The notes under the pieces: generated by a model
Told to the model about the DNA's origin: nothing
Databases searched by the model: none
Seen by the model: the letters and a program-made list of their open reading frames with translations, nothing else
Assembly: GCA_945900945.1 (NCBI GenBank)
Contig: CAMDKL010000004.1
Location: 1 to 64,000 of the forward strand
Length of the DNA: 64,000 bases
Direction of reading: 5' to 3'
From: Pirellula staleyi DSM 6068
GTDB taxonomy: Bacteria; Planctomycetota; Planctomycetia; Pirellulales; Pirellulaceae
Position numbers and translations under genes: made by a program
Shown here: piece by piece, positions 35,355-44,926 of the stretch
Layout of the letters: the number at the start of each line of letters is the position of its first letter
Position numbering within the stretch: the first letter of the stretch is position 1

Positions 35355-35974
35355 TGCATTCCGTTTGTCAACACGCGGGAAGAAGTATTATCGTTTGACG
35401 CAGCAATTGCGCCACCAAATCCACCGCCACAACCGCAGGTTGGACCTGTGCCGCGCTTATCCACTGGAACTGCACACGGATCTTGTACGATCGTCTGGAC
35501 TGGCTGTTCACAAACCACTACTTCAAAACATTGAACAACTTCGACATTCATTTGCCCGCATGGGTTGCCATGGATGGAGTCAAATCGACTTGCATCAGCA
35601 CCGACTGAAGCCGTCTGGCCGCCAACTAACTGGAACGATGTTGCGGCAAATCCCGAGCCGCCAGATGCTACGAAGCCATAAACACCTGGACGAAGTCCAT
35701 CGAAACTAAAATTTCCATTCCGACAACACGTACTTCGACGGAACTGTTACCAAGGCGACTGGAAGCCCGGCCAAAGGCATTTTGTCGTTCGACTGCCAAC
35801 TGAACCAAACTACCGCTGATCGAGTTATTCGCGTCCAAACAGATCCACTGCTTGCTGAACAGCTGGTTCAAAGCAGAACTCGACGGCACTTTATTCGCAT
35901 TGATAACCTCGAAAGTACGCTGGCACAAGCTTTTTCAGATAGGAAAATCAGAAAAAACCGCAAAAAGCTCGCAT
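35339..35974 (-). pseudogene. Frameshifted secreted carboxypeptidase-regulatory-like protein
   Basis: The minus strand encodes a small exported-protein pattern in two frames. One frame (about 35928 down to 35720) reads LDANNSISGSLVQLAVERQN and then LGNSSVEVRVV. The next frame, from about 35730, continues the same protein logically: GNFSFDGLRPGVYGFVASGG, GFAATSFQLVGG, SIHGNPCGQMNVEVVQC and a Cys/Gly-rich end GCGGGFGGAIAAS, with a stop at 35339. The GxFxFDGLxPGVYGFVA signature is the carboxypeptidase-regulatory-like (CarboxypepD_reg) fold found in many planctomycete exported proteins. A single-base frameshift near 35715-35735 explains the break. The N-terminus (ATG at 35974, MRAFCGFF then a stop) seems to carry a second lesion. 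A sequencing error cannot be excluded. The last 16 bp overlap the hydrolase start. Confidence 0.65.
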
Positions 35975-35992
35975 CTTAACTAGTGCTCACCA

Positions 35993-37489
35993 TTATTTAC
36001 TGTTGGGCTGGGCGGAGTTTTTATTCCCGGTTCCATCTCGGTTTTGAAAGATGGGCGAAACACGCCCTGCATTGTCGTTTATACGGGGGCCAGTCCTAAA
36101 ATCCAAAACACCCGACCTCATCGAGTTGCCCAGTGGGGAAACTTCGTTGGCGCCCGACCCTCGAAGCCACCCCATAAGCTTGTCTAAATTGATCCGGCTG
36201 ATTCCCATGGATTTTGCCTGAGCCTCAAGAATCCCACGCTCTTTCGCGGCGGCGGTTTCGACTGAATCTAATCCTCCCCCTCGCACCTTGAATTCTTCTC
36301 CCATCACCATCCAGCGGGTATCGACGCTCAACTGTCCCGAGACTTTACCTGCGGGTGCTAAATCGACTGTCACCCTCCCTCCATTTTGTTCAATCAAAGC
36401 CTTAACCGTTTCACGATCATCCTTACCGTCTCCATCAATATCCATTTTGCCAACCATCGCAAATTCGACTTTCCGTCCAGGTTGCCAAGCAGGTGAATAA
36501 ATGGAGTCACCCCTCAGAATGGTAGTCGGAGCTCGATCCGACAATACCTTGCATCGCGATAAGTGTTCCGAGCCAGAGACCACTTCAACTACTTCGATTT
36601 TTGCCTTCGGCTTAGCGTCAGCCACCCGACTGACATCCGAATTCACGACTCCAAAGCTAACGCCAGGCCGCAATCCGTCTGCCCTACCAAGATTGATCCA
36701 AACGGTGTCGCCACCATTCGCAACTTCGACAATCTTGCCTTGAACATATTGAAAATCTTCACCCTGTATTTCATCCAATTTACGAACAACTGAATCCAAG
36801 CGTTTCTCTAGTTCTCCAATCGAGACCTGCGATTTGTCAAATTTAGCGGTTACATCTCTGTTCTTCTTTTCGAGCGATTTCACCAAGGTGGTTTTGTCGG
36901 TCTCGATTTTACTAATTAATTCCTGCTGCGCACGTGTGTTCTCGGCGTACTTTACCAGTGCCTGATTTAGCTGATTCGACAAATCGTCGGCGTTTTTCTT
37001 CTCCGCTTCGCGAGCTTTGGTTTCCTGAGAGAGCTTTGAATCAAACTCGTCCTTTTGTGCTTTTTCTGTCGTTCGTGACGAAACCACTTCCCGGTTTCGG
37101 TCCCGCAATTCCTGCATTAACGTTGTAACCAACTTCGTGTAATTCCGATCCGTCGCACCGGGTCCAAAGAGAGCCATATTGTTCGTATAGGTTTTGACTG
37201 CAGCGTTAAGTTGCTCATCGGCGGTAACCGAGGAAACCAATTGACTGAACTCTGCCTCACTGATCGGCTTGCCGACTCCAAGCATGCTTTCCAAAAGTTG
37301 CCGACGGGTAATTTCCGCACGTAATGCATCCTGGGCTGCCTGCTCTTTTTCATTAGCTGCCTCAACAGTCTTGGAGTTCGTTCCTGACTGGAAAATCACA
37401 AAAGCCATCGCTCCTAAACAAGCGAGGCTGACAATTGACATGACGGTAACATAGGCTTGCCATACATTAACGTTGCGATCGCGAGCCAT
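35993..37489 (-). CDS. Membrane-anchored coiled-coil protein, planctomycete type
   Basis: This protein of 498 residues has a single transmembrane helix near the N-terminus (residues ~14-34, VTVMSIVSLACLGAMAFVIF) and no cleavage site, so it is anchored with most of its mass outside the cytoplasm. Residues ~40-245 are charged and heptad-rich (QLNQALVKYAENTRAQ, LEKRLDSVVRKLDE), forming a long coiled coil. A beta-rich domain follows (KIVEVANGGDTVWINLGRADG, VEVVSGSEHLSRCKVLSD, with a calcium-loop-like DIDGDGKDD). The C-terminal ~80 residues are probably disordered. The domain order is common to planctomycete hypothetical proteins that may tether the inner membrane to another envelope layer. It is divergent from the propeller gene at 37923 and has no operon partner in view. 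Confidence 0.75.
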   Translation of the reverse strand: MARDRNVNVWQAYVTVMSIVSLACLGAMAFVIFQSGTNSKTVEAANEKEQAAQDALRAEITRRQLLESMLGVGKPISEAEFSQLVSSVTADEQLNAAVKTYTNNMALFGPGATDRNYTKLVTTLMQELRDRNREVVSSRTTEKAQKDEFDSKLSQETKAREAEKKNADDLSNQLNQALVKYAENTRAQQELISKIETDKTTLVKSLEKKNRDVTAKFDKSQVSIGELEKRLDSVVRKLDEIQGEDFQYVQGKIVEVANGGDTVWINLGRADGLRPGVSFGVVNSDVSRVADAKPKAKIEVVEVVSGSEHLSRCKVLSDRAPTTILRGDSIYSPAWQPGRKVEFAMVGKMDIDGDGKDDRETVKALIEQNGGRVTVDLAPAGKVSGQLSVDTRWMVMGEEFKVRGGGLDSVETAAAKERGILEAQAKSMGISRINLDKLMGWLRGSGANEVSPLGNSMRSGVLDFRTGPRINDNAGRVSPIFQNRDGTGNKNSAQPNSK

Positions 37490-37922
37490 AAAAACCTCAA
37501 AAACGCTGAAGAGATGGAACGATTGGATTCAGAAAAAAGCTTCAAACAGCCCAAAATGGTTGGGACCGACTTCTCCACCATCCTAAATCCTCGTAGTCTA
37601 GTCGTCAAACATTCTCCATCCGCTCGGTTCAAATTCTGCAAAACAAGTTCTTTACTAGGCGGTTTTTTTGGACCTGTGCGATTCAATTTGCGTTCTTTCG
37701 TGGCAATATTTTTGCCTCAATAGAACGCATAGATCGCAAAAAACCTTGCTAAACACTGAGTTGCTCGCGTACCATCGTGTTTCAGTCGTACAGGTCGATT
37801 TTTTTGGTCTTCTATTCCGCAAACAGCTTTCGCATCGCGAAATCAGATTTCTTGTTCGCAACTTTCTCGAACTTGAATTACCATTCATTGCAGGACTCTT
37901 TCTGTTTCAACGAGCACAATCC
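37490..37922. other. Divergent promoter region, no gene recognised
   Basis: This 433-bp region lies between the coiled-coil gene (minus) and the propeller gene (plus). The propeller frame is open from 37668, but the upstream codons look non-coding and the signal peptide starts only at 37923. It is T/A-rich in parts with several short A/T tracts. I see no repeat, RNA gene or clear promoter boxes. Confidence 0.35.
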
Positions 37923-39461
37923 ATGAAATTCCAACCGATTCCTTGCCGATTCCTCGTCCTTTTCCTGACGAGCGTTTCTGTCGCCGCTTTTTGCTCAACG
38001 AATCACGTTCGGGCCGAAGTCAACAATGCCGACCGCCAAAATGCAGATTTGGCGACTTTTGGATTGGTCATTCATTGGGAATCCAATATTGGTGGGGCAC
38101 CCCTTGCAAATGGGCCTCAAAGCCTCGTTGTATGGCCACACACCACGGCAAAGCGTGAATACGTAACCGTGCGAAATGGTAGTCGTGTGATAGAGCGAAT
38201 CCGCGGAGAAGAAGTGGACCAAAAGGCTTTGGAAGCCGCTATTTTCCGGGGTGAGAAACTTCTGAAGTCGCCACGACTTGGTCTGGAAGGGGCGAAAATG
38301 AAAGCCGAAAAGCTTGTCGCGACTTATAAAATTCTCGGACGAAAAGTTGAAGTCGAACCGTACAGCCAACGACTTGTCTATGCCGTCTCCCTCACTACTA
38401 ACGGTATTATACAAGTGATTGATTCGGAAACCGGAGCCGTGATTTGGCGAACTGAAACCGGCAACTCCACTTTACCCATGTTTGGTCCCGGTGTCTCCGA
38501 CGAATACATCGCAGTCACCAACGGTAACATGTTTTACGTCTACGAATTGGCGACGGGAAATATCGTCACTTCACGCAAGCTAGACTATACACCTACCGCA
38601 TGCCCCTCTGTATTATTGGATAAAGTAATTGTACCTTCGATCGGTGGTCGACTCGTTGCGTACGACATCAAAAAGGAGGTAACTCCCCCAGGTATCATTC
38701 GAATAGGAACTGAAAACCGACTCGGAACGACACTCTCCGCGAACCAACGATTTTTGAGCTGGCCCACAGGAAACCGATTGGTCCAAGCTCGAATGGAAAA
38801 AACCCCTGCTCTATGGACCTATGCAAGTCTCAACGAACCTATTGTTGGATTACCAATTGCAACACAAAATGGTTTTTTAGCATCGACGTTTTACGGCACG
38901 GTTTTTCACTGTTCAACCACACGTGATGACACAGTGCTTTGGAAATCACGATTGGCTGTCCAAATATCTCAATCGCCAATTGCGAACAAGGAGTTAGCTT
39001 TTTTTGTCAGCGACGAAGGATTGCTCTTTGCTTTAAGCCTAACAGATGGTGCTGACGCTTGGGGACACCAACCTAAAAACGTCCGCAATTTGGTCTCGGT
39101 AGGAAAAGAGCATATCTATGTCAAGGATTCTCGAAACTCGCTCTCAGCGATCGAACTCTCTACAGGCTTGGTATCGGGACGTTCCGATTTGGTTCTGCCA
39201 GATGTCCTTCCTAATACCATCAACGACAGGCTCTTTTTTGTCACCAATCAGGGCCAGGTTACCTGCCTACGCGAAGCCAATGCAACCTTTCCAACTTTCT
39301 CCACTGAGTTTTCGGGAGTTGTTGCCACTGCTCCGACCAAACAAACGAAGCCAGAAGAAGGGCAATCGCCAACCCTGGAGGAGGAATCCAACATATTCGA
39401 GGGTGCGGGCGCGATGAACGAAGCGGCAGCAGCGGACCCGTTCGCTACCGATCCACCCTGA
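37923..39461 (+). CDS. Secreted PQQ-type beta-propeller protein with acidic tail
   Basis: The start at 37923 gives a signal peptide (MKFQPIPCRFLVLFLTSVSVAAFC) and 512 residues; the frame is open 85 codons further upstream, but that part has no features. A short N-terminal region with a helical insert (EVDQKALEAAIFRGEKLLKS) precedes a propeller with blade motifs such as DSETGAVIWRTETG, ELATGNIVTSRKLD, DIKKEVTPPGI, TRDDTVLWKSRL, SLTDGADAWGH and ELSTGLVSGRS. The tail after about residue 455 is Pro/Glu/Ala-rich (EEGQSPTLEEESNIFEGAG) and probably disordered. It is not an obvious PQQ enzyme. The gene is convergent with the uvrA-type gene, with only 2 bp between the two stops. Confidence 0.82.
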   Translation: MKFQPIPCRFLVLFLTSVSVAAFCSTNHVRAEVNNADRQNADLATFGLVIHWESNIGGAPLANGPQSLVVWPHTTAKREYVTVRNGSRVIERIRGEEVDQKALEAAIFRGEKLLKSPRLGLEGAKMKAEKLVATYKILGRKVEVEPYSQRLVYAVSLTTNGIIQVIDSETGAVIWRTETGNSTLPMFGPGVSDEYIAVTNGNMFYVYELATGNIVTSRKLDYTPTACPSVLLDKVIVPSIGGRLVAYDIKKEVTPPGIIRIGTENRLGTTLSANQRFLSWPTGNRLVQARMEKTPALWTYASLNEPIVGLPIATQNGFLASTFYGTVFHCSTTRDDTVLWKSRLAVQISQSPIANKELAFFVSDEGLLFALSLTDGADAWGHQPKNVRNLVSVGKEHIYVKDSRNSLSAIELSTGLVSGRSDLVLPDVLPNTINDRLFFVTNQGQVTCLREANATFPTFSTEFSGVVATAPTKQTKPEEGQSPTLEEESNIFEGAGAMNEAAAADPFATDPP

Positions 39462-39463
39462 GC

Positions 39464-42343
39464 CTAAAGATATCGTCCCGTAACCGACGAACCGTTTGCT
39501 CGAATCGATTGCACATCCCCGGTCGCGATGATCTTGCCGCCATTCTGGCCAGCCCCAGGCCCCAATTCGATTAAGTGATCTGCGGAGCAAATAATCTGCT
39601 GGTTATGCTCAATCACCAGAACACTATTTCCGCAGTCTATCAATGCATCAATGCATTGCAACAGCTTTTCTACATCACTGAAATGCAATCCGGTCGTTGG
39701 TTCATCGAGCACAATCAACTTGCCTCGCGCGACATCCGTTCCCGCTCGGCGATGTCTTAGATCCAGTTGACTTGCAAGCTTGAGTCGCATCGACTCGCCA
39801 GAGGACAAAGTGGAGAGGCTTCGTCCTAACGGCAAGTATCCTAATCCAATTTCAATTAACGGTTTCAATCGTTCTTGAACCTTTGCGTTTCCACGAAAAA
39901 AGGAGTGGGCGCGTTCGACACTCATCGCCAAGACTTCTGAAATACTCAAGTCTCGAAACCTAACCTCCAACACCTCTGAACGAAATCGCTTTCCGTCACA
40001 ATCCTGACACGGTAATTGAACGTCGGCCATAAACTGCATATCGATCGTTGTGAACCCGAGCCCTTCACAAGTCGGACACCTGCCAACGTCGCTATTGAAA
40101 CTAAAATGCCCTGCACCGAATCGTCGCGTCTTGGCGTCGAGTGTCTCAGAAAACACCCGTCGAATTTCATCCATCGCTTTCGAATAGGTAACCGGACTGC
40201 TGCGCATCGATCGCTGAATCGGACTTTGATCGATCGCCAAACATCCTTCGATCTGCTCCATTCCAAACAAACTAGCAAATGGCAATCCGGTGTCGGCTTC
40301 GTCATCAAACACTCTGTGGATTGCTGGGCAAAGCGTTTCCAGGATCAACGTGCTCTTGCCAGATCCGCTCGGACCAATCATGACGGTCATGCAATTTAAT
40401 GGAATGCGAAGCTCCTCCACTTGCAGATTACGTCCACTCGCACCTCGCATCTCAATCCATTCAAGCCCAATCGGCCTAGGACTTCGCTCTGCCCTGCGTC
40501 TCCCGCTCAAATACTCACCTGTCACGCATTTACCGATTAGCATCTCGCTTGGCGTTCCATGAAACGTTACGCATCCACCGAGTTCACCCGCTTGCGGCCC
40601 AATTTCAACGACTCGATCTGCGATTCGAATAAGGTGCGGCTCATGTTCGACCAAGATCACCGTGTTCCCTCGATCCCGGAGAGCCAAAATCGCATTGGCC
40701 ATGCGTTCGGTGTCCTGCGGGTGCAAGCCCACCGTCGGTTCATCAAAAACGTAAAGCATGTCAACCAAGCTGGAGCCCAACAAAGTCGTCATCATGACCC
40801 GCTGCGACTCGCCGCTGCTCAATGTGTGCATCGGACGCTCCAGGCATAAGTATCCTAAACCCACGGACTGCAAATACTCCATCCTGGCTAGCACTTGACG
40901 CTGGGGCTCAGAAGCCACATACCGCGAGCGTTTCTCAGCCGCATGCATGTAGTTGGCGGGTTTTTCCGCGGCAAGCAATCCAAGCAGGTCATCGATCGTC
41001 AGCTCGCACAATTGTGCAAAGGTTCGGCCGCAAAGCTTGTAAGACAACGCACCACGGTTGAGCCGTTGTCCATTGCACTGCGTGCACAATGAATAGGAAC
41101 GCCATCGTGCTAAAAATGCTCGCACATGCATTTTGTACTTCTTGCGTTCCAACCAAGCAAAAAAACCATCCAATCCGCCAAATTTTCGCTCGGGAACTCC
41201 TTCGTGGATCAGTCGCCAGTGCTTTGGCTTCAGTTTGGAGACCGGCACATCGAACGGAATATTAAATTCGGCCGATAGATCACGCAGTTCTTCTAACTCA
41301 TGCGAATAGGCTGGTGTTCGCCATGCCGCAATGGCTCCCTCATTCAAACTAAGCGATCTATCTGGAACTACCTTGTTCCTATCGATTGCAACGACTTCGC
41401 CAAACCCCTCACAGGTTGCACAAGCGCCGATCGGGCTGTTGAAACTAAACAAACGCGGCTCGCTCGTTGGGTAGTCAATCTTGCAATGCTCGCAACGAAG
41501 CAACGTCGAAAAGCGATACACAGAGTAAACGACTCCATCGACCAAGTATTTTTCATCGGAAATGGCGTCGGATTCCAAAACTGCTTCAACCGTTGGCTGC
41601 ACCATTACAATCGCACCGCCACCTCCCGAATCGTCTACATGATCGAAAGCGGTTCCGAGCGATTGAGCCAGACGGTCTTGATCTTGGCCTCGACCTACTT
41701 TCAATCGATCGACGACAACAAACGCATGTCCACTCGCTTCAAATTGACTTGCGACCTTTTGGCGGTCGTCATCTGCCAGATGAACGGTTTGCCCGTTGGA
41801 AATGAGGCGAATAAAGCCCGATTTTTGAAGATCAAAGAGTAACTCTGACAATTCGCCTTTGGTTTGCCAACCAATCTCAAAACAGAAAATCGCTCGGGGT
41901 TCTTCCAATTGGACCAGAAAGTCCATTACTGTTTTCGGATTGTGCGACTCGACTCGCCGGTTGCATTGATAGCAGTTGAGTTCGGCCAGATTGGCAAAAA
42001 CCACTCGCAAATACTCGAGCATTTCACTGGCAGTGCCTACCGTGCTACGATTGTTGCGAGTGCGTAGCTCGCGGGTGATCGCGATGGATGGTGGCAAATT
42101 GGTCAGCGACTCAAAGGAGGGTCTATCGATTCGCTGCAAAAACTGGCGTGAATATGCGGAGAAACTTTCGATGTAGCGACGCTGTCCCTCCGCGTACAAA
42201 GTATTCAGGGCCAAAGAGGTCTTTCCACTGCCGCTGACCCCGCAAATAACCGTCAATTGCCCAATTGCGAAATCGAGATCCAGCCCCTTCAAATTGTGCT
42301 GCCGAGCCCCTCGCAGCGCGATGTATCTAACAGGCTCAGTCAC
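39464..42343 (-). CDS. uvrA: UvrA-family excinuclease ABC ATPase
   Basis: UvrA dimers scan DNA for damage and load UvrB in nucleotide excision repair. The 959-residue protein has both ABC cassettes. The first has Walker A GVSGSGKT (residues 35-42) and LSSGESQRV with LYVFDEPTVGLHP. The second has GPSGSGKST (near residue 660) and LSSGESMRLKLASQL with LIVLDEPTTGLH. Zinc-module cysteines are present in CEHCKIDYP...CATCEGFG, in CTQCNGQRL, and in CPTCEGLG with CQDCDGKRF. The SFNSDVGRCPTC segment is the UvrA C-terminal zinc module. The length is standard, but several usual residues differ (for instance RRFGAGHFSFNSDVG), so it may be a UvrA paralogue instead of the main repair copy. It stands alone, convergent with the propeller gene. 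Confidence 0.88.
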   Translation of the reverse strand: MTEPVRYIALRGARQHNLKGLDLDFAIGQLTVICGVSGSGKTSLALNTLYAEGQRRYIESFSAYSRQFLQRIDRPSFESLTNLPPSIAITRELRTRNNRSTVGTASEMLEYLRVVFANLAELNCYQCNRRVESHNPKTVMDFLVQLEEPRAIFCFEIGWQTKGELSELLFDLQKSGFIRLISNGQTVHLADDDRQKVASQFEASGHAFVVVDRLKVGRGQDQDRLAQSLGTAFDHVDDSGGGGAIVMVQPTVEAVLESDAISDEKYLVDGVVYSVYRFSTLLRCEHCKIDYPTSEPRLFSFNSPIGACATCEGFGEVVAIDRNKVVPDRSLSLNEGAIAAWRTPAYSHELEELRDLSAEFNIPFDVPVSKLKPKHWRLIHEGVPERKFGGLDGFFAWLERKKYKMHVRAFLARWRSYSLCTQCNGQRLNRGALSYKLCGRTFAQLCELTIDDLLGLLAAEKPANYMHAAEKRSRYVASEPQRQVLARMEYLQSVGLGYLCLERPMHTLSSGESQRVMMTTLLGSSLVDMLYVFDEPTVGLHPQDTERMANAILALRDRGNTVILVEHEPHLIRIADRVVEIGPQAGELGGCVTFHGTPSEMLIGKCVTGEYLSGRRRAERSPRPIGLEWIEMRGASGRNLQVEELRIPLNCMTVMIGPSGSGKSTLILETLCPAIHRVFDDEADTGLPFASLFGMEQIEGCLAIDQSPIQRSMRSSPVTYSKAMDEIRRVFSETLDAKTRRFGAGHFSFNSDVGRCPTCEGLGFTTIDMQFMADVQLPCQDCDGKRFRSEVLEVRFRDLSISEVLAMSVERAHSFFRGNAKVQERLKPLIEIGLGYLPLGRSLSTLSSGESMRLKLASQLDLRHRRAGTDVARGKLIVLDEPTTGLHFSDVEKLLQCIDALIDCGNSVLVIEHNQQIICSADHLIELGPGAGQNGGKIIATGDVQSIRANGSSVTGRYL

Positions 42344-42615
42344 CAGTCGTTATCCTTAACCATGGCTCTTCCAATTGCAAAAAACCTTATTTTATCTGCC
42401 AATCCTACCCAAGATTGCCTAAACGCCACCGAACTGAACTTCTCCCAAGTCTAGCAAACCAAGCTATTCTGAACAGGATAAACTGATTCGATTCTCCCAT
42501 AGTATCTTATGCACGATGGAAATATTCCCCCTAACCTTGTTACAATATTTGCTCGATCCGGTCGCCTGGACCCGCAGATGACATTGGTTGCCCATATTCG
42601 CCAAGAAAGTTTCCC

Positions 42616-43362
42616 ATGAGTAGTTCGTCCGTTACCCAGTCCGACTCCAACTTAGGCAAGAACGCCAACTCCGAATCCGGCAAGACGCGAGGTCCATCGA
42701 AGATTCGCATTTACAGCCATTCGGATCTTTTTTACTGGTGGCCCGTCTGGGTCGTCGGCTACATCATGGCCGCGATCACCTATTTCCAAGGAAAATTGAT
42801 CCAGGTTGGCGAAAACTCAATGCACATTCATTCTAACAGCAACTTAGGATTGATATTCTTTGTCGTCCTGTTCCTGGTAATCCTCGTAACCAACTATTCT
42901 GTACGTGGTCTTGCATCTGGAATCGTAATCTTAGGATTGGTTCTCACTTTCGTATTGCTCCTCTATTTCGACATATGGGACAAGGTTTTCGGTTGGTTTG
43001 TTAGTCCCACGATCTTCCTTAGCCTCGACGCGTACCTTTGGATATCCACGGTAATGTTGGGAATGTGGCTCATTGTCGTTTTTGGTTTGGACCGATTTAG
43101 TTATTGGGAGATAGATCCTGGCCAACTGACTCGCGATTCACTTTTCTCCTCAGGCTCGAAAAGCTACAACACGCAAGGCATGACGTTGGAAAAACACCAA
43201 GACGACTTGTTTCGGCATTGGCTGTTAGGTCTGGGGTCAGGTGACTTACAGGTAATGACATCGGGCGCGACTCGCGAGCAAATCGACATCAAGAACGTGC
43301 TCTTTGCCGGCCATAAGATCGCGGCCATGCAAAAACTGATCGCAGAAGTGCCGGAAGAGTAA
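42616..43362 (+). CDS. Membrane protein of unknown function
   Basis: This protein of 248 residues has a charged N-terminus (SSSSVTQSDSNLGKNANSES), a short aromatic amphipathic segment (SDLFYWWPVWVVGYIMAAIT), and three further transmembrane helices between about residues 75 and 155. The C-terminal ~90 residues (from WEIDPGQLTRDSLFSSG) are soluble, and the SGDLQVMTSGATREQIDIKNV segment resembles PH-like domain strands. The pattern of a membrane core followed by a PH-like domain is seen in planctomycete and other bacterial proteins of unknown role. It lies between the divergent uvrA-type gene and the convergent molybdate operon, so it is transcribed alone. No function can be given. Confidence 0.78.
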   Translation: MSSSSVTQSDSNLGKNANSESGKTRGPSKIRIYSHSDLFYWWPVWVVGYIMAAITYFQGKLIQVGENSMHIHSNSNLGLIFFVVLFLVILVTNYSVRGLASGIVILGLVLTFVLLLYFDIWDKVFGWFVSPTIFLSLDAYLWISTVMLGMWLIVVFGLDRFSYWEIDPGQLTRDSLFSSGSKSYNTQGMTLEKHQDDLFRHWLLGLGSGDLQVMTSGATREQIDIKNVLFAGHKIAAMQKLIAEVPEE

Positions 43363-43379
43363 CTGCGACTTGGGTCCGT

Positions 43380-44033
43380 CTAACGACACGCGAGGGGGCG
43401 TTCTTGAATTCCCTCTTCAGCAAGCCAGAAGCAACGGTCCGCAAGCGATTCTGATTCGGCAACACTGTGCGTTACATGCAAAGTAGTGACCCCAGTACTT
43501 TGCTTGACACGCCGCAGGAGCTCGTGCATTTCATGCCGGGTCGTTTCATCCAGCGCACTTAACGGTTCGTCCAACAGCAATACGGATGGGCGAAAAGACA
43601 ACGCTCGACCCAATGCAACGCGTTGTGATTCACCACCGCTCAATCCAGTAATGGATCGCGTTAATAGATGCCCAATACCAAGTACTGACGATAGCTCTTG
43701 CGTCCTTGCGGCGATAACCGCTGCGGACATTTTTCGAATACGCATTGCGAATTCTAAGTGCTCCCGCACGGTGAGCGTTGGGAACAACGCCAGATCCTGC
43801 GGGACGTAACCGATCTCGCGATCACCTGGAGACCATCGAGTCACGTCCCGTCCATGGATCAGGATTTGTCCCTCCGCCACACGACGCAGTCCGCAAATGC
43901 TCTCCAGCAGAGTTGTTTTGCCTCGCCCTGTCGTCCCCATCAAAACAGCATACTCACCCGATTCGATCTGAAGCGAAATTCGCGGGAGCACGAACGACCC
44001 GCTCTTGACCGATACGTTTCGAAGTTCGATCAC
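43380..44033 (-). CDS. modC: Molybdate-type ABC transporter ATP-binding protein
   Basis: This ABC ATPase powers uptake of an oxyanion. The 217-residue protein has Walker A GTTGRGKTT (residues 33-41), the Q-loop VPQDLALFP, the signature LSGGESQRVALGRAL (131-145) and Walker B VLLLDEPLSALD. The length is short: the C-terminal TOBE/MOP regulatory domain of typical ModC (about 350 residues) is absent. It therefore lacks direct oxyanion feedback and resembles the shorter ATPase of tungstate/molybdate systems. The start overlaps the stop of modB by 4 bp (ATGA), so translation is coupled. It is the last gene of the four-gene operon starting at 47453. Molybdate is the most likely substrate, but tungstate or sulfate cannot be ruled out. 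Confidence 0.85.
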   Translation of the reverse strand: MIELRNVSVKSGSFVLPRISLQIESGEYAVLMGTTGRGKTTLLESICGLRRVAEGQILIHGRDVTRWSPGDREIGYVPQDLALFPTLTVREHLEFAMRIRKMSAAVIAARTQELSSVLGIGHLLTRSITGLSGGESQRVALGRALSFRPSVLLLDEPLSALDETTRHEMHELLRRVKQSTGVTTLHVTHSVAESESLADRCFWLAEEGIQERPLACR

Positions 44034-44893
44034 GAGGTCAATCCTGTCCCAAGAACACGCAAGACCAAAAGCACCACGACAGCCAGCATCACCATCAACA
44101 GCGACACGGCAACCGCTGCGTCGAGGTTCCCAATACTCAATTCGAGGTACACGGACGTCGAAAGGACCTCTGTACGCATGCGGGTCGTGCCTGCAAACAC
44201 CAGTATCGGCCCAAATTCACCAAGTGCACGCGCCCATGCAATCGTGAACGCCGTGACAATTCCTCGTCTGGATTGCGGCAACGCGATTTGCCAAAACGCC
44301 TGCCCTCGTGTACACCCGAGTGTTCTTGCCACCTCTTCCGCACGCGGATTCATCTGGTCGAACGTCACACGCATCGTTCTAACGGAGAAGGCACAGGCAA
44401 CCGAAAACTGAGCGAGTACAACCGCTGGCCATCGGAACGCAATCGGAAACCCAAGGCTATCCCGAAACCAACCTTCGATCTGCCAGCCAAAAAACGGCTG
44501 ATGGAATAATATCAGCAAGCTCAATCCTAAAACCAATGGGGGTAATACGATTGGGATGTCTACCAATGTGTCGATAATCCATCGACCTGGAAAAGAATAG
44601 CGTGACAGCAAATACCCAAGGGGCGTTCCAACCCACACGGAGAGGATCGCCGCGACGGTACATGACAGAAGCGTTAATCGCAGTGCGGCCCGAATTTCAG
44701 GCTTGGCTAGGGCTCTATAAAACTCTCGCGGCGACGTGAACATCACGTCTGCAGCCAACAGCAAAACAATGAGCAAAATGAAGCAAGCGGAGAGCCCACC
44801 CATCAAGAGAAAAAACAATGCATCCGAACGACGTCGAGGATTCCATAATTTGCTTGCGTTTTGAGTAGCGATAGTCGAAGGTTGATTAAGCAT
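44030..44893 (-). CDS. modB: Molybdate-type ABC transporter permease
   Basis: Inner-membrane permease of 287 residues with about six transmembrane helices. The cytoplasmic coupling motif is present (EEVARTLGCTRGQAFWQIALPQSRRGIVTA with WARALGEFGPI), which is diagnostic for the ModB/CysT permease group. The N-terminus up to residue 28 is cytoplasmic and charged. It is encoded 33 bp after the tandem binding-protein gene and overlaps modC by 4 bp. The sequence fits a molybdate or tungstate permease best. The presence of a single permease gene next to a binding protein with two solute-binding domains is a key point of this operon. Confidence 0.88.
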   Translation of the reverse strand: MLNQPSTIATQNASKLWNPRRRSDALFFLLMGGLSACFILLIVLLLAADVMFTSPREFYRALAKPEIRAALRLTLLSCTVAAILSVWVGTPLGYLLSRYSFPGRWIIDTLVDIPIVLPPLVLGLSLLILFHQPFFGWQIEGWFRDSLGFPIAFRWPAVVLAQFSVACAFSVRTMRVTFDQMNPRAEEVARTLGCTRGQAFWQIALPQSRRGIVTAFTIAWARALGEFGPILVFAGTTRMRTEVLSTSVYLELSIGNLDAAVAVSLLMVMLAVVVLLVLRVLGTGLTS

Positions 44894-44926
44894 ATAGGAG
44901 AAAAGTTTGTGAGTCGGGTAGCCAAG

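Noticed and set aside
43758-44411. 217-codon plus-strand frame across modC and modB
   Set aside because: Antisense shadow of two motif-rich transporter genes; basic, low-information sequence.
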